A stretch of 64,000 nt of DNA. It comes from Ricordea florida (Eukaryota; Cnidaria; Anthozoa; Corallimorpharia; Ricordeidae). Of the stretch, positions 1 to 11,827 are shown one piece after another. Position 1 is the first letter of the stretch. Each line of letters opens with the position of its first letter. Made by a program: the position numbers and the translations under genes. The stretch is taken from contig OX453272.1 of the NCBI GenBank assembly GCA_949710005.1, positions 15,161,088 through 15,225,087 of the forward strand, in the 5' to 3' direction. The notes under the pieces were generated by a model. It was not told the origin of the DNA and did not search any database. It saw only the letters and a program-made list of their open reading frames with translations.

Positions 1-1289
1 TTATTGGAGGATTATGGAAATTAGTCTTAAACAAAGGAAAAAACAAATCAAAATAGTTTGGAACAATTTTAACCACAAGTCCATGTTATCCTACAACACT
101 GCTACTCATCACTAAATACCCTTCCGGTGCATGTATTTTAAAGAAAATGACCTAGACCAAGAACCTTTACACAAAGTATTGCTAAACTTTGTAAGCTATG
201 ATTGACAGCAACAACAAGTGAAAAGCATCCTTCCATGCTACACTAAGACATAAACTCAATACAATACAAGTGGCCTGGGCAACTTCTCATGTACAGTACT
301 TTATCTTTTTCTTCTTGTGTCTTTCAGTAATAATTACAGTATGACTTAATTTGCCTCACTTGACATACATAAAGCTAAGCTCACTCATGAAATTTTCCAA
401 AACTCAAACAGAAACTTCAAGCTGTCTCTTGCATGGAGCCATTTATATGGTTCCGACACGAAACTGCAGCCAGTAAGGGAATTTCGTTTTCATCATCGAA
501 CAAGAGCGAATTAAAAATGAAATTAGGATCATAATCATAACTATAACAAAATTCTCAAATCTGATTGGCTATCAACTACCCTGATTTCAGCCTTAATAGG
601 ACAGTCAAATAGGACAGTACGCATCATGCCTGAGTAATTGGACAGTACGCGCCATCACGCGAGCGCTTAAATGGCTTTTTTTTCACTTCTGGCATAAACA
701 ATCTTGGAATTTCATGTGTTTTGATTAAAAAAATAAGAAGTTTATACATCACAAATTTTGTTACAGTTATGATTAATTGGTAATAAGACTTTGTGTCGTC
801 CAATTCAGTCTGCAATCATACTCGTGATTAAACAAATCGGACTCCCGCTACTCGGTCGTCCGATTTTGTTTATCACTCCTATGATTACCGAATTGGACTC
901 AACTCAGTCCTACTACCATTACTAATAGCCCGTAATCGGTTGCTGCGTAAATTTTTAAAACACCCGCCATTTCAAATACATGCGAAAAACAGCATCAAGA
1001 AGCCTGGGGCAAAAACTGACCACATGACAACCGAGAATAAGCCCGTTCCATTCAAGACAGAAATTTTCGAAAATTCAAACCGAGAATTTTCGGTGAATGG
1101 AAAGCCCCCCAGGTCAACCAGATTGCACCAAATCACACCACTGAGCACCTAAATTTCAAAAATTTCCTGGGGGGATGCCCTGGACCCCCCTACATGCTTG
1201 CAACCTATGGGTGCAGGAAAGGTTGCCCTTGGCAACCAAAGCATCTCCAACTTTTTATATAACCTCCTAATCAGAAACATTTTGAGAAG

Positions 1290-1450
1290 GCTGCTTGATA
1301 TAACGATATCCCCCGGTGTAACAATCCTTAATATAACAATAACCCTGGTATAATGATCCTCGATACTACGATATCCCCAATATAGCAATCCTCAATACAG
1401 TATAATGATATCCCTGGTAAAATGATCCTTAATATAACGATATGCCCAGT
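1290..1450. repeat. Degenerate short tandem repeat
   Basis: Related units such as AATATAACGATATCCC and GTATAATGATCCT alternate several times with substitutions. This is seen directly; the origin is unknown. Confidence 0.5.
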
Positions 1451-2085
1451 AAAATCTCTCCAGATATAAAGATATTACAGTATGAGTACACAGTTACAAT
1501 TTAAACAAAAACTTTGAATTTAATACAAACAGCAAAAAGTAAAGACGATTAGAGTCGCAACTTCAAATGTTTAAATTTTGTTTTGTTTCCCTTTTACGAT
1601 TCATACCACAGACTTTGTTGTTTTAGCTACAGCATATGAAATAATGCAGGGGCTAATAATTATGTTAAAGGAAACACGGGTGATTGAGGGAGGGAGGGAG
1701 CCAATCAGTGCATGCCTAGTATTTAGCCAATCACAAGGCACAATACAACTCGCTTAATTATATTGATTTATTTTTAAACTCAGAAGAGAATAATAAAAGT
1801 AATGAAATCGAGGGAAGGCGATTGGTACGGCAAAAAGGTCTGAATAAACTATATTAATGCAGTAGCCACAAGCATGCAATACTTGCCCATGTTTTAACAT
1901 TTTTTCTGATGATGTCTAATGCTTTGCAAATTGTTGCTTGAAATGCTATATGTTTGAGAGTAATTTAAGAGTCAATTGACAATCATTACAAGTTTAAAAA
2001 AATATATGTAGTAAAAAAAAGTATGTGTTCAGTTTACCCTGATACACTGATATTTTTGGTTATTTTATGGCAATATCATTATATT

Positions 2086-2190
2086 GGAAGTCTCGATATA
2101 CAGTACATTGTAACAATACCATGATATTGTGTATCGAGATAATTTCACTGCTCCCTTGGCATATTGTTACAGTGTATATCGGGATTCTAC
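2086..2190. repeat. Imperfect inverted repeat, MITE-like
   Basis: TCTCGATATACAGTACATTG followed by TAACAATACC near 2087-2117 is mirrored near 2160-2190 by GGCATATTGTTACAGTGTAT and ATCGGGATTC. It looks like an old foldback element; no target duplication was resolved. Confidence 0.45.
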
Positions 2191-2421
2191 TGTATCACAT
2201 ACAGTATGTATGGATAACATTTATATCTGCACATCTGATATCTGTTTTACTGACTTGCTACCACTCATACACCACTCAGCTTTATAATCATACTAGATAC
2301 ATGCAGTAACATTTAAAAGAACCCAAGACACTGTTGTAGATGTCAATCATTGTAAATTTTAATTCAAATTCTCAAAGCAATACAGAGAAATTATGCCATT
2401 AGAACAAGCTGCCATGCTTAC

Positions 2422-5400
2422 CTTCAATAGTAATGCTTCTGTCTGGGCCTCATGTTTCACAATAGTCTACAAAATTACAGATGAATTTCAATCTATTGAA
2501 GTAATAACAACAGATAAAGAATGGAACCTGACACCATACAAAACACATAATAATTATGTAATATGTGTTTTGTAAATAATTATGTATATTATGTACCTGT
2601 ACACTATACAAGTAAACTTTATGTACAGTACAGGCCAGAGGGACTGCAGCACTTACGCGCACGTAAAATGCGTGTAAAAGAGGGACCTTACGCGCGCGTT
2701 ACACGCAAATTACGCGCGCGTAATTTTTTACGCGCACTTTTACACGCACCTCAATTACACGCGAATTGCGTGTATTTCGAAGAAAAAAGAAATCCTTTGT
2801 TATTCATACACGCACTTTGCGTGTATTGTTCAGGTAGCGAAGTGAAGAATGTTGCGGTAGACCTTTACCGTACGTGTAACTCACAAGCCATCATTGGGAA
2901 TTCATAAACCTAATGTAAATAATTGCACAGAATTGCAGCCTGATGAAAGTGGTTTAACGTCGTAAACCCAAGTCGTATAACATTGTGAACGTCATCTTTC
3001 TCATTTACGATGAATGAAAATACGATTCTTATGATTTAATCTGCAGTTACTTGCGCTTTCATTCACAATTTCATCCGCACGGTATACGCTGTAGCTCACT
3101 GCAGTTCATGTTTACCCGACCAGTGTTTGCTATTGTATGTAAATAATACGTTTCGTAGATATTGTAATTTTAAAACATACGACGTCGAAGTGAGCTGAAA
3201 CATGAACTCTGATCTCAGAAAATCCACACTTCACCTCACTTCACGGTTGAAACTTGTCGAAATCCGAAGGATGGCCGGTTAAACTACACGACTTAACTTG
3301 CCAATGACTTTGTTCACGCCGGCCGATGTTGACATGTTTTTGATTTGTTCACGTACTAAGTTTCTCTACTCTAACAATTATGCCAAATCGCAACGCCTTC
3401 AAAAGACAACTTGAATCGTTTTCAATTTCCATTTATTCAAAATTATACTGGTATATCCTATTCTTAATTACAAGTACAACCTGTTCGAAATCTACATCTT
3501 GTCTTACAAATTATTAATTATGACAATGTCGAAAAAATTCGCTCCTGATGAAACTACAAGTATAATAAAACTTTTGTTGGAATGTTGAAAGTCACAAAGA
3601 GGATTTCGATTGTTCATTTCAAATTCGCAACCTCACGCGTGAAGTAAATTGATTGTTAATTGTTTATTCGCACCGAATGCCAATGTTAACTCAGCGTTGT
3701 TGTTGGAAAGCCTCAAATCTCGATCAAAGCCTCGGAGAAGGAACTCACAACGCAAAGAAACTAATATCGAATTGTTCGACATACAGTTGAGTTATCGGGA
3801 GTCAACTGGAAAAGTATTTTGTTTACACTTATATAGCACGTCACCACAATATTCTGTTTGGATAGAATTTCATCTTTGTTGAGAAACTAAAGAGTTTGTA
3901 ATTGGAAGTGACGATATTTAAGTGTACAGTATTTAGATTAAGATAGATGTTTTAAGAATCCTGTGATATTTTGTTCGGTCACATGCGACATCAGTTGATT
4001 TAAACACCGACCGACTTGACGGCTCTTTGCTTCATCGAAATATTAAATACGGTCGGTCTGTTTGCAGCTGCCGCGGTGGCTCATCAACAAGCGGAATGCA
4101 CATTTTAATTTGGCACTGTTGTTGTCGGCTGAAATTAAAACAAAAGCCTGCCAAACATGTTTTTGACTACGTCAAATTCACAACAATTTCATTCAAAGGA
4201 AACCCGGAACGTAAAGAAACCGATTGGCGATTCCGAATTGTTCGACATTTGTGACAAAATATTCCGTTCGGATAGAATTTCATCTTGCACGAAAAGCAAG
4301 ACAGATGCGCGATTTTATTTTAATCCAACAACAAGTACCAGGAAACAAATGCAGAGATAATTTTGTAAGTTACATGTAACAAAAAATTAATCTTCCCATT
4401 CAGAAAGAGTTTCATTAAAAGTAAAGTTCATATTCACATGTTTTTAGAATCCGGTGATATGTTTACGACCAGACGGCGGATCCGGTCGTCGCGCGTGGCG
4501 ATCGAAGCAAATTCCTTCGTTATACATTACACGCACTTAATGAGCTTGACTTTCAAACTGCGCATAAATTTTACGCGCACTTTATAAAGAATTGCGTGTA
4601 TTTTTTTACACGCACCTGCGCGTATTTGCGAGTTACGCGCGCGTAACGCGGGCGTAAACTGCGTGTAATTCGGCGTCTTTACACGCAATTTACGCGCGTG
4701 TAATGCTGCAGTCCCTCTGGCCTGTACTGTACATCACTGTGCAAAAGTAATGAAAATTGAATTTGATGAATTTCATTCTTTAGCAAAACGTCATTGAAAT
4801 TTTGAAAGAGGTTTCCAGTATATTTTGCTCAGGATTTCACTTCTGTACAGAAATTTGGCAAAAATTTAGATTTTATGTCATCAAAATTTAGGGGAATCAA
4901 AATTTTGGGCAAGCAAAACTTCAAGACCTACCGCAACATGCAGTGGCACTCTGAAAGGCCATAATTTTATACATGTTTCTTTTGGGGCATATAGCTTTAA
5001 AAACTTCAAAAACGATTAAAACATTCGAAATGTGTGCAGTTAAAAACTGAGTTAGTTAAACATGTACATGTACACTGCAGTATGATAACGCATGTCTAAA
5101 ACGACAAGTTTTAAGACGGATTTTAAAACAATTAAGATTATCTGCTCTTTAGGGGTAAATGCCATAGATGACTTATGACTGACATATAGAGTTTTCTTAT
5201 TTACAGTCTTGGGTGGGTACAGTAACTTGCCATGTAAAGTTTATAAAAGTTGCTACAGTAAACATGTTCAATATGGCACAAGAGCTAGTAAATCTTTCTG
5301 ATTCCATTTCATAACTCACAAATGAGAATGTAAAGCCTAAGGGAAAACTACAGCAGGTCAGGTTGCTAGTTCCTGCCAATGCTATAAAGTCAGAGTCGTC

Positions 5401-8400
5401 AAAAAGTTCTAAATTAGGCAGTTGCATTTGAAAAGTAACTGTCTAGACAGTCAAGTGCCGAAGAGGGCTCTTTGGGCATGCCAAGCAGAGTAACCAGCTG
5501 ATACGACGAAGTAGGCAGTGATTTTCATCGGCAGTCAGCTACACTTTTGACAGCCCTGCTATAATGCAACTGTACAACTGTATACAAACCTTAAGTTGTT
5601 CTTTTGATCCCCTGAAGTCACTCTCAAGAAAACTGCTGAACAACTGCAAACTTTGCCATTCATCAAGATTCTGAAAATAGAAAAAAATAATTGCAAACCC
5701 CTTGAACAAGTTTGGGACTGCACCATAAAATTATACTGTACACAATGTACTGGAACATACATCTTGAGCTTGTTTTGGTACTAATTTCCTGATGGTGTGA
5801 CAGCACAAAAGTACATATGTGTACAATTAATTAACTTGCCTTTTCATGCAGGCTCATATCTCCTGTACTTACAATGCATAAAAGAAGTATTTTACATGAG
5901 AATACTGTAAGGTACTGCAAAAATACAATATTATTCCTTTATTGTCACAAGATTATGCAGTCAAATAAGCAAAACAGCCAGCAACATAATTACATCTTTT
6001 AAATCATTCTGTAAAAATAATTACTGGATTATTTTTGCATAGTTTAATTTTTCATTTTGTCACTCTTCATAACTATATGCATTTGAAAACATACACCTCA
6101 GCTGTACTTACTAAAAAGTCACTGATTCTCTTGGCAAACTCCTTCCTTTTTGGTTTCACAGTGGGTGACTTCTTCAGTGTATCAGCAGACTGAGTACTAA
6201 GTAACAAGACACACACACACAAAAAAGGAAAGTTACAAATGAAGAATCAGATCCGAGAGCTTTCAATAGGCCAGTGCATAAGGCAAATTAATTTTAATAC
6301 CGGTACTCTATGCACGTCATGATGAAGACAAGGTAGTGTGGTATTTATTGTCAGGCTTCAGATGAGGATATAAATTATGTGCACATACAATACATTACAA
6401 TACGTAATGTAATTAATGTGGTGAAAACACTTAGCTCAATGTCATATAATTTATGTAGCCTAAGCTAACAACATAATAATAAAGATATTTTTTAACAGGG
6501 AGCCCACATCACAAAAAGGTGGTTTTCAGTGGGGCCCTGCTTAAAATAAATAACAAATACGATAAAATGATTTCAAAAGTGAAAGTTAAAAATAGAAGAT
6601 GTAAAAAGTTAAATTTAAAAATGAATATAAGAAATTAAAAAAAAAAAACTTATTAAATACTTCTGATAAGTCTTTTAAAAGTTAAAATGTCAAAAGTGCT
6701 TTTTGCTTTGTCGGGTAAAATGTTCCATTCGTGAGCAGCTTGATTAATAAATCGATTTTGGCCCCAGGAGCGACATGACTTGGGTCTACAAATGTCATTT
6801 CTTCCACGAGTATTATAATCATGAATGTCTTTAAAGCTATAAAGATTAAAATCCCAGTCAATCAAGCCATTCAAGGCCTTAAAAAAACAATATTAATCTA
6901 TGAAGTCTTCTTCTTTCCATTAAATTATCCCAGCCAAGCTGATGGAGTGCCTCAGTAGCAGATGAATGCCTTGGCATATCGAGTACGAATTTGGCAGCCA
7001 AATTTTGCAGAACTTGGACTTTCTTCATAAGAGTCAAATTAGCTTTGTCTCCCCATGTGACATCCGCATAGTCTAACAGAGGTATTATAGTTGATTTAAC
7101 CAAAAGTTCTCTGATATCTCTTGGAAGAAAATACTTAATTCTTCGTAGTAATCCCAACCTTTGCAAAACCTTGCTACGGAGGTTTTCTATATGATCTGTC
7201 CAAGTCAGGTTCTCGTTGATGATTACACCCAGATACTTATAAGAATTTACTCGATCCAGCCTTCTGTCATTGATTGACAATGCCACCTCGCTGAAATAAG
7301 AAAGCTTCTTGGGGCCACCGATGAGCATGAATTTAGATTTCGAAACATTTAATGTCAGTTTGTGTTCGTGAAGCCACTCTGCTAGTCTGACAAGGTCTTT
7401 ATTTAGCATGGTCTGTAAACCAAAAGCTGATTCTGAGGAGCAGTGAAGGGCCGTATCATCAGCGGATAATGTAACAGTACTGTTCCGAAGGACGGTAGGT
7501 AGATCATTGATGTAAATGGTAAACAATAGCGGCCCTAGAATTGACCCTTGAGGAACACCAACAGACACCTTTCTAGTAGAAGACGAGGCCTGTCCAATAA
7601 CTGTTTTCTGACATCGGGAAGAAAGATAAGAGTCAAACCAGGCCAGATGAGTGCTAGTTACTCCTATGTTCTTGAGCTTTCCTAACATAATGCCATGATC
7701 CACAGTGTCAAAAGCTTTCTTTAATTCAATAAACACTACACCATTCACTAATCCATTATCCATGTTACTTAGTACCTCGTCCGTAAACTGAGTTAGAGCT
7801 AGACTGGTAGATCTCCCACGCCTAAAACCAAATTGATTAACGGCGAGCAGGTTATTTAGAGAAAGGTAGTCATAAAGTTGGGAATGCACAGCTCTTTCAA
7901 TTACTTTGCTAACGGTGGGGAGGATGGAAATCGGACGATAGTTATCTTTATCAGTTCTGTCACCTTGCTTAAAAAGAGAAGTTACTTTGGCGCACTTCCA
8001 CGAAGATGGAAATCTACCACTTTCCAGATATAAGTTTATGATGTATCGCAGAGAAGGAGCAAGTACATTTGCTGCATCTCGAAGTAAGCGAGCGCTGATG
8101 TTGTCCAAGCCAATGGCTTTATTGATCTTCAACTGGCTCAGCTGCTTTTCGACGAAAAATAGTGTGACAGGTTGGAGGGAAAATCTTGCACTACACGTAA
8201 GACATTGACTTAGCACGACACTTCTAAAGGCTTTGGCAAGCTTCTTGCCGATACTTGAAAAATGATTGTTAAGAGTCTCAGCAATATTTGTAGGATCAGT
8301 TTGCAATTTTCCATCGGCAAAGATTGCGTTAATTTCATTGTGATTAGAGGGTAGTGTTTCTTTAATCGCTTTCCACATCTTGGAACTGTCGCCTCTAGCG

Positions 8401-11400
8401 TCCTCTATAAGACGGCAGTAATAGTCTGATTTAAGCCTTTTCTCTTCACGGTTAGTAAAATTCCTCAACTTCCGGTACATTTGCCAGTGGTACTTGGAAT
8501 TGGAAAATTGTGCCTTTCTTCTATGGTAATCGCGATCACGCCGTATTTCTAAAAGCTTGTTCGTTAGCCAAGGTGACTGTTTACCTTTTACTCATTTTGT
8601 TCTCATCGGGGCATGATCGTCGACAACGCCATTTAAAAGACTCTCCCAAAAGAATAGTGCATCATCAACGTCATTTGTGCTTTCAATTGCAGACCATGGT
8701 ACGTTATTTAAGTCTTTTAAAAATGCTTCTTTGTCATAGTTTTTAAAACAACGATACTCAAACAACATGACAGCTATTTTCCAGGTTTACCACAAATAAA
8801 AATAACAAATACAACAATAACTGAGTTATCACAAAGCAATACAGCTATTACATAGAGGATATTACACGGTGGCGCGAAGATATGAATTTTATTTTCGAGT
8901 GGCAAAACAATATTAATACGAAGAAGCGCAGCGCGTGAGTAAAATATTGTTTTTGCCACGAGAAAATAAAATTCATATCTTCAAGCCGCCATGTAATGTT
9001 CTTTTTATTATATAGACAAAAAGACACTATTACCGAAATTACCGAAATTTCGTCATCGATAAACTCACGTGTGAGATTATGGAAAATAAACCACTCGGGT
9101 CCCGGATGTAGTTTTTATGAATTTTAAGAGTGGTATATTTTCCAGTAAAACACTTGTGTCTATATAATAAAATATTATAATTATTAATAAAAGTAAAAAA
9201 GAAGAGTGAGTAATAAAAAGAGTAAAAAAATTCACTATAGTAAAATGTAAAATGACAATTATCATCAACATAAGATAAAACTACTGTACAAAATTTTATG
9301 GGGAAAAACTATTTCCTATCTCCGACAAAGGGCTAACACTCGAAACTGCAGCACCTCCCTTTTACCTTTGATTTACCCAATTTCTTGTATTTCCAAAACA
9401 GCAGCTCAAATAATAAACTAACTCAGGCCAACAAGATCAAGCGCTTTCTATTGTCTCTTAAAAATTCAAAGGTATTTTTATATTTCTTAGCACATTTGGT
9501 AAATAATTCCACGTCTGGGCAGCTCCATACCTCCATGACTTTAAGCTGTAAGTGGCTGAATTTGCCCAAAGTAGCTTAAGAATGTCATGGCCTTGTAAAT
9601 TGTATTGACTGCTTCTTACATGTAAGTGAAAAACACATGGGCGCGTTTGAACTGTTAATTGTTCTTATTAAAGACAGTACATGAAATATTTATGAGTCGT
9701 TGATTCATTATTGTAGTCAAACCAGCTTGTTTTAGTAAGGACTCGTATGGAGATTGATTGTCGAAGCTTGCTCATTTAATGTCTCTAATTTAGCCGCAGA
9801 ATGTGTGCTACAGAAAAATTAATGCCAAGATTCCGAGCAATAATTAAACTGCATAATAAATGGAAGCATCTTCTTCATTGTTCTTAGGACGGCAATTTAC
9901 TGGCTAACTTTCCTGGTTATCTTGCAGAGACATGTATGGCTTTCGAACTTCAATTTGCTGTATAATGTTACACCAAGCAGCTCTAAATCATTTTGTATTG
10001 GAATAACAGTGTTTTCACAGCTAAAGACAGGATTTTCTTGTGTTTTTCCCACAACCATGGCTTGGTACTTTTTATGATTTTGTTTTCATTTGGTTTTCCT
10101 GGTACCATTATTTTGTCAATTCTAGTGAGGTTGGGATTTATGGCTCTCTCAACTTCAGCTGCGTCATTGCCAGTATACAGTGTAAATGGCTCAAGTCCAG
10201 CTGACAACATTTCAGCATTTCCATGGTCAAGTGACATTCTCTCAATAACATTCTTTGTTGTGGCTCAATAATAACTTATTGTTTACATTCCCTCATTCTC
10301 ATTATTAAACAGAAAAATAGGATAGCAAAAATTGAGCCTCAGGTAGAATTGAACCACAATATACCGGTAGGAATACTATCAGGGCTCGACTTTCAGAAGA
10401 AAATCTTGGGGCCACCTGGCCTCCAAGTTTTCATTTTTGGTCGCCAGGACAAGTATTCTAGTCGCCAAAATTATCTTCAAGAAAAAATAGAATATAATAC
10501 ACTAAAGGTCCTTTAATAAACCTCAACAAAAACAATTTCATTGGCTTCATATGCGAACACGAAAGTATCAGAGTATTGAACTCAATAAGAAATTTTAAAA
10601 CTAAATAAAAAAATCTTGGGGCCAGCCTGGCGACCAGGCGTGAAAACTTAGTCGCCAGTGAATAAAATCTAGTCGCATTGGCAACCCCACAGGTCGCAAC
10701 ATCGAGCCCTGACTATGTTTTTATTGAAAAAGTGTGAGGGCTGGACAAGCGCTGCAAAGTCCACGCATCATGAAAGAGGGCCAAATATTATATTTTCCCC
10801 ATCCAGACGACCTGAGTCAATAAGCATTTTATCATAATATTATGACCACTAACTAAGTTTTGAAAATTTCAAAACTCTGAAAATGACTGCCACTCAGGTT
10901 GTCCAAACAACAATTCTTTTCTGCATTTGTGCATATACATAATAATTATGTGCAAAGAACACTTGAGCTATTACAATATGTACAACGAACATGTACTCCT
11001 GGCTGCATGCCTAGGAATTCAGGATCCAAAACTGGGAGCCAAATACTATTAAGCAAGCCAGATGTTTATTACTCAGCAATTGATTTTTGTAAGGCTCTGT
11101 TCACACTATTAAATATGTTTCCAAGATGCACTGTTTTAGTATGATCAAAAACAAATGATCCCAGCATTTTCACAAGACTTCTGTTTCAACTGTCTGCATT
11201 AACCCTTTTACTCCAAAGGGGTCTCTGTTTGACAAGTGAAATCATTTGTTGTTAGACAGAATAAAATCTATAAAGTCCCTCTTGGGAGTGAAAGGGTCAA
11301 AACAAAAGATCCTCATTAATTTTCAAATGTCTCCACTTTTGTATTTTTAAATCAGTGCATTTCTAATGCAAACACTCAGCAATTTTGAGCATTTCAATGT

Positions 11401-11764
11401 GGACAGAAGGCCAAAACACATAAAAAAACAAGCCTGCATTTTCAAACAAAACCACCTTAGCATGGATGGGGTCTACATGTAAGAGTATAATATTTATGTT
11501 ACAAAATGTTTTAGAAAACAGTCCTAAGAAAGTACGCGCGCTGATTGGTTAGAAATCGTGTTTCTATAACTCGATAGAAACACAGAACTAGCACGAGCTG
11601 TTGACGTAATGATGACGCGAGCAAAGAGAATTTACATTTTGATAATCAAAGCTAACAAGTTGCTTTTCTTTTTTTCGTCGCGGTGTTTTCTAAAAGAAAT
11701 AGAAAACATGTTCTTCGTGTTTCTATTGAGTTATAGAAACACTCGTGAAAGTTTGGGAGAACTC

Positions 11765-11795
<31 letters not shown>

Positions 11796-11796
11796 C

Positions 11797-11827
<31 letters not shown>

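Larger units (their letters stand above)
1..2421. other. NUP188 intron sequence, no exon recognised
   Basis: This stretch lies downstream of NUP188 exon 6 on the minus strand and is probably the next intron. I see no coding exon in it. It holds a run of degenerate ATATAACGATATCCC-like units (about 1290-1450) and an imperfect inverted repeat (about 2086-2190). The next NUP188 exon should lie at or beyond the left edge. Confidence 0.5.

Noticed and set aside
2563..2907. 114-residue plus-strand frame
   Set aside because: It runs through the palindromic end of the 2.1 kb transposon and encodes no recognisable protein.
5197..5427. Minus-strand open segment with splice-like sites between NUP188 exons 5 and 6
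   Set aside because: Exon 5 joins exon 6 directly in phase and matches the NUP188 order; this segment has no counterpart there.
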